NCBI GenBank assembly: GCA_019802505.1
Contig: JAFMOC010000158.1
Coordinates: 342,501 to 406,500, forward strand
Reading direction: 5' to 3'
Length of the DNA: 64,000 bases
Source of the DNA: Corydoras sp. C115
Taxonomy: Eukaryota > Chordata > Actinopteri > Siluriformes > Callichthyidae
A program made the translations under genes and the position numbers. Below the pieces are notes generated by a model. The model saw only the letters and a list, made by a program, of their open reading frames with translations, ran no database searches and was not told the origin of the DNA. How positions within the stretch are numbered: the stretch's first letter is position 1; every line of letters begins with the position of its first letter. Below are positions 35,482 through 49,600 of the stretch, piece after piece.

Positions 35482-35803
35482 TTCATTTATCATCTTCCGC
35501 TTTATCCTGTATTAGGGTCGCGGTGGGGTTCCCCATGTCCATCCGGGGGAGAATGTCTCGGGCGCTGGGCAAATAGACCCAGGACAGGGCGCCAATCCAT
35601 CTCACTCACACAGACACACTCTATATGGGGCAATTTTAGGAACTCAATCGACTTGATCCATGTTTTTTGGACTGTGCGAGGAAACCGGAGAAGCCGGAGG
35701 AAACCCACGCGGACGCGGGGAGAACATGGAAACTCCACCCAGATGGGGATTCGAAGCGGGAATCCCTTGTGCTGAGAGGAGAACGTGTTAAACCACTAAG
35801 CTA
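35482..35803 (-). mobile_element. SINE, right outer arm of palindrome
   Basis: Mirror of the copy at 34420-34752, lacking the GGGCACACA segment after CCAATCCATC. Confidence 0.9.
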
Positions 35804-35869
35804 AAGGTTAAAACTGTAATAAAAAGCAGCGTCCACGTCTAATGAAAGAAACGCTGTGGTCGACGGATC

Positions 35870-36660
35870 GCCACACACACATCCGGGTATTTTTTAAGGA
35901 GAGCTTCGTGGTCACGTGACACTTCCCTCAGCCATCTTGTGGATACGCAAAGAGCGACAACTTGCACCCAAACTCAGCGCTGTCAGTTAAAGCGGAGGTA
36001 AGACAGCGAGCTTGGTGGAAAAGCCTTTAATAGCGAGTGACAGGTGACTTTGGTAAAAACGTCGTATTCATTCAGTCGAACACCCCGCCAGAAGGTCCGA
36101 ACGGGCTAGCCGAGAGGCTTGTTTCCCCCAGCATGCTGCCTTCGTGGCCTTGAGGCCTCGGGCTCGATTGCGATAGGCAGCCGTGCATGAGTGCAGTGAG
36201 GCTGCGGCGTTTGCCGGGGGTAGCTTTGGCTTTGGCGTTGGCTGAGGCGGCGTATGTGTCGAGCTGAAACTCGAACCGGTTCTTTAGTACTGACTCACGA
36301 CGGTTCGAGCTGTGGACCCACGCTGTGGACCTCAAGTGAACATTTACGTGTGACGTGTCTGCCTTTTCTCTTGAAAAGCTACGTTAGCAGTTTGAACTCT
36401 TGGTGAGCCCTCGTTTGACTTCCATTCGGGCTGCGTTCCAAACCGCAAAGTGCCGCACTATACAGCCTATCAGGGTGTTATTGGGGCAGGCAGCTCGGAG
36501 TGTTGTAAGTGACACAAGTACGGGCTTTCGGTCGTGACTGGCTGCTCGAGTTCGCCGTGGGGCTGCTCGAGTAACTCCGGGACGTGGGGAAGTGGACACG
36601 ACAGCTGGAAGCAAGTCACCACGGCGCCGATTGAACTTTAACTGCTCAGGCTAACAGAGT
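35870..36660 (+). promoter_or_regulatory. gigyf2 promoter, non-coding exon 1 and CpG-rich region
   Basis: The CpG-rich block holds a palindromic E box GTCACGTGAC (35911-35920) and a YY1-type GCCATCTTG (35931-35939), both common near TATA-less housekeeping start sites. Exon 1 would end at 35997 (AAAGCGGAG before GTAAGA). CpGs continue into the start of intron 1. The start site is inferred. Confidence 0.65.
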
Positions 36661-39600
36661 GAGCATGACGGCTAACCAGGCTAATAGGCGGTTTTCACAC
36701 ACTTAAGTCGCCTAAATGGGGGGTAAATAGTCCGTACGAAGGGTTAGAAGTATAACTTGACTTTAAAGACGTGTTTTCCCCCCTATTCGAATAGAGCGTA
36801 TAGATCTCAAATACTGTCCAATGCTACAGAATGGCTTCATTCGAGACAGTCACAGTAGCACATGTCTGTTCCCTGGATGCAATCCCCTCTGTCGCAATTT
36901 TACATCAGCTAGACTTCTGATCTGTCAGATCATGGGTTGATTTACTTTGTTTTGTGATTTTATTTTATTATTTTTTTGTCCCTACAACTTTTAAACCTGG
37001 TTTTCGAGTCATACTTCAGTCTCAGATAGGTCACTGGATCCCAACGATTATTCTATTTAGCGAAGCTTGTACACCATTTAAAGTAAAGAGAAACTTTTAA
37101 AGTGAAAGTTTTGTTAAGTTTCATTCTCGCTGTAAGTCGACATTGGAACAAGCAACCCAGTTTTGCTGTTACGTTAAGGGAGTGAACTGGTCTGTTTCTT
37201 TATCTACCCTTGTGGGGCTCATTCAAAACACGTGTAACAGCCCAGGTCCATGTTGTAGAAATTCCTATGTCCATATTATATTTATTTTTGCTTAAATTAG
37301 TGGGGTTTGATTGCATGCCATGACAATCTTTGTGAGCCAATAATAAGCAGACAGCACAGAACTTAATCTGTTTTAATGAGATTAAATTAGAATTTGTGAA
37401 ACACTGCAATCCTCTTTTATTATTGTGAACCGGTTTTAGCTTAGTGATCAGAAAATACTATACAATACTCGATAAAACATTATTATACTTGGTTTTGGTG
37501 ATTGAATGTGCCAGATCCGAACTCTTAAACACTCACATTTTTCAGTTTTCAATTTTCCAATCAAGTTGGATTTGCTTATGTGAATTAACATTTATTTAAT
37601 GCCCATTGTCTTTCTTGTATGTGCATACGGGATAATAAATAAAAAGCAACTTTTAATGCTTTCACAATATTCTAAATGTTCAAGCTATAATTTTCTGACT
37701 TGGCCAAAAAGCATGCATTAAAAAATCCACAATGGGCTATGTTTACATTACCAGACTCATTGTTCAGTTCAAATTTTTTCAAAGGTTGGATTTGCCCATT
37801 TGGATGACAAACACTCAGATGAACATAACCAGGTGAAATAGGAATGAAAAACCAGGTGGAAGCATTAGAGTATAAACTCTGCCCCTAAAAGCATTAGAGC
37901 TATATATCTTTGATTAGTATATGACCGTGACCCACACTGATGTTGTTTCTACATCAACCATAACATAAAAGAATGTATAATTTAACAGATATACTACAAT
38001 ATATATTTCAGTTTACAGTGGGCTTATTTAAATGAATTTAATCAGTGTTAACTTTTATAATGTCATGCATTTTAAAAACATTGCATTTGCTTTCAATAAA
38101 AAAGGCATCTCTGCAATGCCAACAGTAGGTTTTACTACGAGAACAGTCAAACCAAACAGAGCCTCCAACACAAAGCAGCCTAATAGACTGCCATTGTTGC
38201 TTATCCTAGTGCGTGTTAACAGCCATATGCATGGTGGGTCAGTGATGTAATGGTTTCCAAAAGGTTTTTATATTTGCTTGTACGCACAAAGATGTATGCG
38301 TTGGGTTTTCAGATTCCAGCCTGGGAAGAGATTTCATAGCATTGTGTTTTTATACCTTTAAAACAGTGTTGTGTTGTGGTAGAAAAAGTCAAGACCCCAA
38401 ATCACTTCAGAGATTTTGCATAAATTTGTTGTCAGCCTTGATGTGTAGGCCAATTGTAAGTTGATGAAACAGCTTCCTCTCTTTTGGTAAAACTTTGTAA
38501 AGATTTTGGCGTGTGTCTGTGAGAATGTTTGCCCTTATACTCAAATGAGCCTTTGTGAAGTCAGGCACAAATGGAGATTGACTGGCTTACTAGCCACTGT
38601 TGTAGCTCTTCCAGTCTGATTCTGTCACACCAAACTCAGCCATACATGTTTTTATGCACCTCACTTTGTGCATTTGGAACCGGTCATGAAGCATAAACTG
38701 ACTTTCCCCCAAACTGTTTCCACAAAGTTAGAAGGACTTGGTTATCCACAATAAAAAAAAAAAAAAAGCTAAAGCTGCTTTAAAAAAATAAATTTACACA
38801 CCCGTTACAATGTGACCAAATAAAACACTTAATATCAGATGTCCCATTGCTTTAGTTTTTGAAACCTAACATTTTAAGCAAACAAGAAATTAGCGGCATA
38901 TATCATAAAAGAAAAAGTCTTGTGTTTTCTGACTCACCGCAAGATATGTGCATTATTCACATACATTCAATCTGAATAATCTTTAATACATTTCCCCTAA
39001 AATAGTTTGAAATGCTTCAATAAGTTGGTATGTTTCTCCCTTAACATTATTTTAATGTTATTTCAACTGTATATAAGTTAATCCAGATGACTGTACATAA
39101 CCTGGGAAAACAAGATGACTGCACATCTCCAGTTAAACAGATGACTTTACTTGCGTCCACTTGGTCAACAGACTGTATATCATTTGACAGTTAAATAGAT
39201 GACTAGAATTGTATGCAAGGTTTCCAAATTGAATAATATGCATGACCACAAAAAAAAATACTGTATAATTGTGTGATCTGATTTGATCTGGTTGTGAGCT
39301 TTTAAAACCTGCCAATTTCTTAAATATTTGATTGGCTAATGCGGTGAAGTCTCTTCCTCTCTGACTTTCTCCTTTAAAAATCTACAGGACACAGACAATT
39401 CAAACACATTCCGGGTAGAAGCCATCACAGCACATTTTCTGGCTCCACCTCTTATTTACAAATTGACACATGATTGTGCCACTGCGTTACATCACTAAAA
39501 TATTTATATATAATCACTTTATTCAAGTGATTGTAATGAATGTGAAAATAGTAATGGCCAATCAGAATCCATCCAAATTTAGTGTCATTTTTTAAAACAG

Positions 39601-42501
39601 CAGAAGGTGTTTCAGAGACTTGTCATTGATGTTCAAAACAACAGTGCATCTGATGCTGTGGTTTAACCAAACAAATGCATGCAAAATAAAAAGCAGGATA
39701 CAAACAGGCGGCTCTGATGTAACTGGTCACGTGAGTTAGAAGTTGAACCAAAGTTTTCCCAAAAACAATTCGGGTCCGGCAGGTGTTGAATATAAAGGTA
39801 AGAAAAAATGATTATATGGAATGTGTATGGCAATCAGTAGGCTTGCTAGTATTTTAGCTGTTCCCAGGCAATTGATCAAACAAGAAATGTAAGGGAAATA
39901 TTTTTTTTATTTCTTGTTAAATTAGTTGTTTTTAATCTGCTGTATATGTATAGGGATGCTGTAAGGTAGAAGGACACCTGAGTTGCATCGGGGCTCAAAG
40001 GGCTGCTGTATTACAGCTAATACTGTGATAGTAGTAAATTGCTTTATATAAAGCCCTCTGAAAAAAAAAAACCTAATGTAATGAAAATAAATGACTGGTG
40101 CTAATTAGAAATAATTAGATTTTTACTGGTTGCTGATCAACCAGCTTGACTCATAAAATATGAATAAAATTTGTACTCAAAAGACACGCCTCATAGATGG
40201 CAGTTCATGTTCTTTTGATTTTGTATTTCTGGACAAAATGTACAGCAGTACAATACAGGTCATCAGTATTCATTTTTCTTACGTTGACTCAGCGGGAGTG
40301 CTTTCTCTGAGTACAGACAACATTATCGTTCCGACAACATTATCGTTGAACAATGTGACACATTATCATTATAGTCATCATTCTTAGTTCATTAACTTTT
40401 AAATAAAAAAATCGCAAATCTTTTCTTAGAGCTCTGAATATAGGTTTATAGATTTACAGTATAAAAACCAATTATGGTCTTTTTGAGCAGTCTGGGGGAG
40501 TTGGGGAGGAACAAAAGCTATTCAAATTTAGTTTTAGCCAGTATTTCAATGTAAATGTTTCCTCTTCAGCCCACGTGTACATGCAAAGGAAAGTCTTGTA
40601 TTTACTTGAATGTTGAGGCAGTTGAAACAGGCTTTATAATGTTTTATTTTTTGGGAAGATGTCATTAGTTTGAATTAGTTTGAAATATTAGACAAATGGT
40701 TTATGCAAATTCTGTTAAGCAAACTATATTTTACTTGCTACTTGTAATTTGTAATGTTGTAAGTTTGCTGACAGTTATTAAAGAACCATGAAGATGATGA
40801 TGGATACCTGGCAAAATGGGTGTCTTGTCTTAGACTTTATCATTCTTTATCAAGTGTGCAACATATAGAAAGTGTGTTTATAGAAAGCTCATTGAAGAAA
40901 GTCTGGATAGTTTCCAGTAACATTTTGTCAAGGCCAATATTTGGCATATTAGATGTAACAGTTAGCACTTCCACCTCAGCTTGGTTAGATTACTGGTTCG
41001 GATGAACAAAAGTCCCTTCAGTGTGGTGTCTCCTTGTCCTTTTTGTTACAGTTCCGATTGTAGATGCTAAATTTCCCAACCCCCAATGACCCTTATAACT
41101 GTTCTTGATGTCCACTGATGAGTATTTTTAAACTAACAAACATATACCCTATGTAGTGTATATTTGCAAGAAAGAAGCTGCCTTGCTAGAAAGATATTGA
41201 TATTTTAAGTCATGACGTTTTAACAAGTTTTGTTCTTCCTGTTTGCTGTTATGACTCAATGGTACGGTTCTATACAGGTGTCTAAGAACAAGGTTTCCTT
41301 TTTGGGCAAGTCCTTAAAATAGCTTTAGCTACAGCAGCAGTTTAAATGTTGGGGCCAGTCTTTAAAAAGAACCAAATCATGTATTTGTTCTTTAGTTTTT
41401 CTTAATTTATGCAACACATACAATTAAGAGTATGTGTATAACCTTCAAGTGAACCAGAAAATTATTATATAAACTTTTATATTACATAAACATATAAAAG
41501 TTGTTTTCCCACTGACCCTGTAGATTTTGGAACAGATTGCATTACACATTTTTGATTTGGGACAATTTCACACCAAAGACCTGAACAACCCTGCTATTTA
41601 TCTGGGTTTGGGTCCAGCACTACAAATGTAAGAGTACACCTACAGTGGCTAGGACAATTTGGTATCTCTGTTTGACCTATTGCCGTGTCTTTAAATGTGG
41701 GAGGAAAACAGAGACCCTTAAGAAAACCATAGACAAGAGGATGACCTACAGAATCCACAGAGAAAGGGAGCTGTGTTTGTCCCACTGAACTGCTCTGAGG
41801 TCAAAGAACTACTGTACTGCTCATTGCAGAACCAAAATAAAGTAGTGTATATATTGTATTACTCTCTCGTTTCTATACATGTACCTATATCAGAGTGTGG
41901 GTATATAATACAAACACACTGAATGAGAACGCCCTCTAATATTTTGTTGAACTATTTTGGATTTTTAGAGCGGCATTAGCTTGTATTACACTGTATGTAA
42001 AAGCCATTTTGCAGGAATATTGGCCCATGTGGACAGGATACTTACTCGCTATTGCAGATTAGAAGGCCTAATTGACCTGCTCTGAATAGACCTTTGGACC
42101 TTGTTCCAGATATTTTCTATAGGTTTTATATTTGGGGACTGTGAAGACAATCCTTGACTAGAAGAACATTGTGGCATAATTCATTGTCCTTCAGAAAATA
42201 CTTGCCCCATGTCCCACAGTACATTTTCATAGAAGGAATCCTCAAATGTAAAACGAACAGGTGTGCGTGTGTTTTTTTTTTTTTTTTTTTTTTTTTTTTT
42301 CTCTTTGAGTTTGTTGTCTTGTTCTCCCAATTGTTTATTTTTTCTCGTCAATGTTCATTTGTACTTTACACAGCATATTGCATGATGGTTAGCTACAATA
42401 TACATGCAAAGTGTTTTTAAATTAGTAGTAGCACCACATAGACAAGTCTCCAACTGAAGGTTTTGCATTTTGTTCTAAATCAGCTTTTTTTTTTTTTCTT
42501 A
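35998..42501 (+). other. gigyf2 intron 1
   Basis: About 6.5 kb, CpG-rich for the first 650 bp and then AT-rich. Degraded SINE-like body pieces lie at about 41640-41745 (GTGGGAGGAAAACAGAGACC). A T30 tract is at 42271-42300. No other gene is seen. Confidence 0.6.
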
Positions 42502-42517
42502 AGACTTTCTAGAAAAA

Positions 42518-42555
42518 ATGGCAGAAACCCAGACACTTAATTTCGGACCAGAATG
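42518..42555 (+). CDS. gigyf2: gigyf2 exon 2 (start codon)
   Basis: MAETQTLNFGPE plus two bases of the Trp codon; donor GTAAGC. The upstream acceptor is either CTTAAG (42501) or TTTCTAG (42512). ATG context AAAAATGG. Confidence 0.93.
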
Positions 42556-45500
42556 GTAAGCATTGCTAACATTGCTCATGCTTTCACTCTAAATAATAAA
42601 TGTAAATGTAAATTTGTCATAATTTTTTTTTATTAGGCTTCGTGCTTTGTCTGGTGGAGGAGGGAGCAGCATTGTGGCCTCTCCACCGCTCTCGCCTGCG
42701 TTGCCAAAGTATAAACTTGCAGATTATCGCTATGGGAGAGAAGAGATGTTAGCACTTTATATAAAGGATATCAAGGTAGGTGGTAAACCAAGGACAAAGA
42801 ACCTGCTTATTTTCTGTGCTTTTATTTACAACTATATACATTAAGCTTGTTTTTGTTACAATTTAAGTAAAAAAAAAAAAAATTTACTGACGATCAGAAC
42901 AAAGGCATATGATGATCTCTATATGTATCTGTATTTTGTATAACATTTTAATTAGTTTAATTTTTATGCACTGTTTTTTTTTTTGCCACTTTAGATTCCT
43001 ATAGATTTACATGACAAGGATTTTCTGCCTATTTTACAAGATGAACCCCTTCCTCCTCTGGCCCTTGTTCCATTTACAGAGGAGGAACAGGTAAGATGTC
43101 ACGTCATGATTCACTATATACTGTCACATCTAGTGTAAGAAACCAAAACTGTTAAGATGTTTATTTTGAGCCTTTTTCTATGAAAACATTTAAAATCTGT
43201 TTGTACAGATTGCATGCAGTCTGTGAAAGGTAGCAAGAATCAAAAACATTTTTCAGAAAGCTTAAGAGCAGGAAAGCAAACGGTTTGGTGCAATTCAAAA
43301 AAGCAAAAACTTAAGCTTGCAAGCAGCCACATGTACAGTTGAACTTCAGTGAAAATTTGTATAAAAACGAACTTTAATGTTTGAATTTTTGTGTGAGAGT
43401 TCATCTGGAAACCTGTAAAAAAAATTTGACAACTATCAGAGGGAGGATGTAGGTCAATTTTAACTGACATTTCTAGTCAGGCATAGCGTTTTTGGTTTAG
43501 TTTCTGTTGAAATTTACCCTTTGCCATGAATTTAGCCGTTTATACTTTCAAGCCCCGACTTGCTCAAAAATCAAGCAAACAAATTAGTATTCTTTTTAAG
43601 ACATTGTACTGAGTGCTTTATTTAAAATAAGCCCATTAGTGCATTAGATGACGCACTAGGGTTTGTTTGTGCCATACAATGGACACATAAGAATTGATTC
43701 AAAATGAACATTAACAAACACTATTTGTTGATCTACTGTCAAAAAGAAATAAAAACTACATAGATGTACTATAAACATCTAGCCCTTAGGTTTTAAAATC
43801 CTGTAAATACAACCTTAGAAGAACACACGTCTGTAAGCATTTCTTTTAAGGTCTTTATGACTTTTTTTTTTTATTTGGGCCAAGGTTTGAACTTTTTTTG
43901 GACAATGATTGGACATTTTAACATCTTGTCCTTTTGCATGACCCAGTTCCATGGCCCTCTACTATGTTTAATGTTGGTTGCCGATAAGCTATATCTGGGT
44001 TCTGTCAAATGTAGCATAGTGCATTTTTTTCCACACATCTCCACTTTAGATTAGGTCATTGTTTCGAAAGTCTTTTGGTTTGTTAAGATGCAATCTTGCA
44101 AAATGAGCTGCTATTTTCATTTCAGGAATAAGAGACTGTTCCTTGGCAACCATTCAAATCTTTTACTGATTTTCTGTCATGAACTTTAATATTAAACATG
44201 CATACTGAGATCTGTAAACTTAGAAATGCATCACGTCTTTTTTTTTTTTTTTTATTTTATTTTTTCAAAACTTTTTTTTTTTTTTTTTGCATCGTCCGAA
44301 CTTACTCTGGAAGGTTCGGAAGTTTTTCTCTTGTGAACAATGTTTAAGTGTGACCGTAAAATCATGTGAAAATGTTTAGTGATGGTCTTATACAATCTAC
44401 TTTGAGATCATTGTTGATGCCTTTTTTGACTGTTACATACACCCCCCCCACACACACACACACATGCACACAATTCTTCAGATCAGCAAATTGCCAGAAC
44501 CTCTGCAAAAGTGGTTGTCGATGCTTATTATCAACTCATCAATGCCATTGGGTTAGCAGCACTTGACTGGTTACTGTAAGTGTGTACTTGCTGCCTTTTA
44601 TATCTAGCTTTGTCACTGTATTGTACATGTAACAGTTGCAGCATTAATTTCAAAATAATTATAATTTATAGTTGTGAATCTTAAATGTTAAAAAGTAGTA
44701 TAGGATAGTGATCACACCCAAAGGAGTTCAAAGGCTATTTTCAGAAGCTTGTAATTGTGGCTAGGACATGTGTTTTGCTTGGATGTTATCCAACAGTATG
44801 TTTCTTTAAAAAATTATAAGTAAATGACATTTTTTTGAGAAACTACTGCTTTCCTCACTGAAATTGTTGTTCAACTCAATAGCTCTGTATATTTCTTTAC
44901 TCCTTCTTAAGTAGTGATGTGTTAAAATGCCTAAAACTTGATCAACATTAATAAACTTTAATGTGGTTTGGTGACTCAACACAATTTGGCTGACAATGAG
45001 AATGGAAAAATAACATTTTACAATTTGGTACAACAGGCCAGGCTTTAAAAGTTTAAGCTATTCTTTGGGTTGATCTTTGGGTTTCTAATTTCCTGTTTCT
45101 ATCAATCATAAGCATAAAGAAAAGCTCACAAAATAGTAAACAGATAAAGAAAATCACTATTCATACCTTCTTATGGCATCAAAATGCATTCCAACATCCA
45201 GCATCTCAATCATGTGCCATGTAAGTAGGAAACTATTTTGATCATAGACGTAATGGTAATTAACACTTTTTAATGGTTACATTTTTGTTATTGCTATTTA
45301 TTTTGGTATTAGAAACATCTTATGTATGATGACTTTCAAAATGATTCTGACCAAAGAACAAAACCCAGTGTTTGAGAGTGAAATTGGTCATAAAGGTTTC
45401 ACTTTACTTTTGTGATCAAATGAATAACTAGACTATGTTTGTGTGTTTAGTGTTGACCTTAAACGTCCACAGCTTTAATGGCTTATAAATGTCATTCGGA

Positions 45501-46510
45501 CTTTGAACAAACCTTTTTAAATTTACTTTAAATTTGTTGTTTTTCTAATGGTCAGTAGGAATCTAGTAGTTTGCAGAGTCTGCTTTCATATCAAAATGTT
45601 GACCAAAGGAAGTTTAATGAGAAATGTGACTTTGGTCCTATTTGTTGTTGTTAGTATTAATGTTACTGTGTGACTTACTTATTTTAATTTCTAATCAAAG
45701 TCCAAAGTCAAAGTAGGCTTTATTGTCAATTTCTTCATATGTACACTACATACAAAGTAATCGAAATTACGTTCCTCACTTTCCCGCGGTTACAGACATT
45801 TATGACATTTAACATGAAAAACATAAAAAAACAAAAAAGTGAAATGCAGTGTGTGATGTATTGGAATTTACAGTAAAAAAATTTAAAGTTTTAAATACTA
45901 TGATTTGTAGTGACAATGAAAGGCAGCGTAGATGCGAATTTAATTAGTAACAGTAATGATGATGATAATAATAATAATTGTCTTACCCCCTAGAGTTACA
46001 TAATATATTTTAATGCCTTTTTATGTAATTAGCTCTATTTTAATTAGGTTGTACACTTTAGCTATGCAAAGTAGATGTAACCTTTGCACTTGGTTAAAAT
46101 TTGAGTTATTGTTTAAAGAAATAAACCGGTCACAGTAAAAATGTTAAAGTTTTACCCTTGATATATTTCTAGCTTAAACTTCTGTTCTACCTACAGTAAA
46201 TGTCCCACATTTTCACCAAACAAACTTCTCTTTCAATCAGAGATTTACTGATGTAAGCTTTAACCACGATAGGAAGTGGTCAGAGGCATAACACTAGGTG
46301 TAAATGGAACATTGCAATAAAGAATTGTTTTGCACATCTTTATTGCACGTCATTTTTTTTTCTTTTTTCCTTTTATACAGATTTATTGGGAAAACAGTTA
46401 TTGTTATTTGGCTTTATTTTATGTGTACTTTTCACCTGCGATAGATTTACTTCTGTAAATTAACAGTGATTTGGCATAAAAGTCCATATCTTGTATAAAG
46501 GGGGGAAAAA

Positions 46511-46580
<70 letters not shown>

Positions 46581-46622
46581 ATAATTTTTTAAAAAATGAA
46601 CAAAACATCTACTTTTATGTTG

Positions 46623-46657
<35 letters not shown>

Positions 46658-49600
46658 CAAATCATATTGTTATAGCAGCAAGACAGATCATCTGTTGGCA
46701 TAATGTTAACATTGTTTTTTGTTTTTTAAAATATTTTCACAGAGAAATTTCTCCATGTCTGTAAACAGTGCAGCTGTGCTGCGTCTGACTGGGCGAGGTG
46801 GCGGCGTAGTGGCAGGGGCACCCAGAGGTCGAAGTTCATCACGTGGACGTGGTAAGACCTCCCACAGACTCTATTTTGTTTATATCGGTCTGTCTGCATG
46901 TGGGAGAAAATATGATCAACAGTATGCGTGGCCATGTATCGGGTTTTATACAGGAAGCAGTGCATCAGCAGAAGCCGGTGTGTGGTGATATTGGGGTGTG
47001 TGTTTTTCTTAACCTTGATGTGTATGCAAGCAACTTCCTTTGCAGTAGTTAAAGCATTACTCATGACCTTTAGTGTTTATTACTGTGTTTTTTTTTTTGT
47101 TCATGTTGATGCATGTAGGCCGAGGAAGGGGAGAAGGAGGCTTTTACCAAAGAAGTTTTGATGATGTAGAAGGTGGTTTTGGCCGCGGTGGAAAAGAGAT
47201 GCATCGTTCCCAGAGCTGGGAAGAAAGGTTGCTTAGTCTTATACTTAAGTCTTACTGACCTATTCTTATCACTTGTCATACTAAAGTACACATACATACA
47301 TTATTTTTCTTGAAAGAAAACCTTGGTTTTCAGTGGCTTATAAGTACGTAAGACGTATCAAATATATCTAAATTTATGTGTGTTACATGTTAAGAGGCCC
47401 ATACTGTATACTGCCTAAACTAAAAACAGTAATTTCTTAAAATTTTAGGTATTTATGATCTTGTATTGCTTTTATTGATGAATTGCCCACTCTGAAGTTG
47501 TGACCCTTTTAAAATCTTTAAGATTAGGTGTAGCAGTCATTTACAAGGTCTCAACTAGAAGTTAATGTTGTGACCCCTATGAGCAATAGGTTGTATTTGT
47601 TTATAAACTTGTGATTTATGTCTTTACTTAATGCTTTATACATGAGATGATTGTAAGGGGTTTAAATATTAAAATGTACATTAAAAGGAAAAACAAGAAC
47701 TGTTTAGCACCATTTACAACAGCAGGCCATTTTAGATCAACAAATAAGAAAAGGTGCAGACGGCAGTTTATTTTATGTTTATTTATTTCAATTTTAATAT
47801 TAATGAAACCATGTGAGAACCATGGTTAATTAAGATGCTCATCCAAGCAAGCATTTACAATGTAGGACACCAAAAAAAAAAAAAAATCCATCTGATTCTC
47901 AGTTAGAATAAGGGGTCTTTGCGGTAACATCCTCGCTGGACTGCAAATCTATTAGTCCAATAGAAATCCTGTGCATCAGTTCCGAGTGTGTTGATTTTTG
48001 CAGTGGTGCTGAATAGAGACGTAATTCAGAATAAATGTTTTTGCAGTCTAGTTATTATTTTATTTAATAATGTGTTTAGTCTATATTAAGATCATGTTTT
48101 AAAAACACATGAATTGAAGTTTTATTACTGAGCTGAATGATTTTATTAGACACATTTTTTCTTTAAATTTTTTCAGGGGGGACAGAAGATTTGAAAAACC
48201 AACTCGAAAAGATCCAGGTTAGTGTAGTGAATTCATTTATCATTATTATTTCATTCATTCATTATCTCCCACTTTATCCTCTACTAGGGTCGCGGTGGGG
48301 CCCCCCATGCCCATCCAGGGGAGAACATCTCAGGCGCTGGGCAGATAGACCCAGAACAGGGCGCAAATCCATCGCTGGGCACACACTCACTCACACAGAC
48401 ACACTCTACATGGGGCAATTTCGAGAAATCAATTGACATGATCCATGTTTTTGGACTGTGGGAGGAAACCGGAGAACCCGGAGGAAACCCACGCAGACAC
48501 GGGGAGAACATGGAAACTTCACCCAGATGGGGATTCAAACCGGGAATCCCTAGCGCTGAGAGGCGAACGTGCTGACCACTAAGCCACCGTGCCGCCTCAT
48601 TATTATTTTTGATTCTTATTGAATTGGTTTTAACAGTGCATTTTTATTAATAGGAGATGCATATATTTTTTTTTATCTCCACATTTAGATGGTGCTCCAG
48701 CTCACTTTCAGATTAATCACAGTGAGTAATGACACGGTTACTTTATTTTAGCCCTTAGTGTTGCTTTTGCTTTTTTCATATATGAAATCACTAATGTTTT
48801 TAAATACCGGTAAGGCATTGATCAGCTTTTGTTTGTTGCAGAGGATTTGAAGCAATATTATGTTGTGTTTGTATTATGTACAGGGCCTTTGAAATGTAGT
48901 TGGCATCTAACCAGAGGTGCAATATATACATTATTACATTATTTACATAACGTGCAGTAGAAACAGTGACCGGTGCACTGAGAAGTGAAATATGAAGATG
49001 TTATATACATGTGAAATTATAAAATATGTAATGAAACAATAGAGCTTAATTTTTTGATGGTGGATGGATTTGCAAAAGTGAGTGGCATTTTCACAGTTAC
49101 ACCCTGTTCTAGAAATATGTAATATATTGGTTCTTTTTGGCACAAGTGTGCAATGCTTTACCCAATGCAGTGTTGAGGTCTAGGGCAAAACCTATTTGCA
49201 TTGATTAGGGTTTTAAGCCAATTAATTATAGTAGCATTTGGTATGGAATGTAAATGTACTACTAATGTACTACTAATTATTACATAAGAATGCTTTTATG
49301 TTAATGGCAAAAAGGGTCGTGACATTTGAATGCATACCAGTAGAACACGTCTTGTTTTCCTTAACTTTTAGTGAGAGCAAACTACGAGGATGGCGGTCCA
49401 GGCCTGGTGCGAAAGCATGACTTCACACGGTCTGAGAGTGAGAACTGGCGCATGGCAAGAGACGAACAGAATGGTGAGGATGAGGAGGGTGGCGGCTGGC
49501 GTCTGGCTGGCTCCCGCCGTGATAATGAACGATGGTGCCCACCGAGTCCAGGTGGGGGACCTCATAGTTCCCCTCAATTTCTTAATTCACGGGGTTAAAT

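Larger units (their letters stand above)
34420..35803. repeat. Long imperfect palindrome (arms about 0.69 kb)
   Basis: Order: SINE plus (34420-34752), unique DNA (34753-34917), partial SINE minus (34918-35145), partial SINE plus (35146-35312), the same unique DNA inverted (35313-35481), SINE minus (35482-35803). The unique arms differ at roughly 8 of 165 positions by eye. Both outer SINEs are cut at the same head position (GCTTAGTGG), so the structure is one inverted duplication and not chance insertions. Confidence 0.9.
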
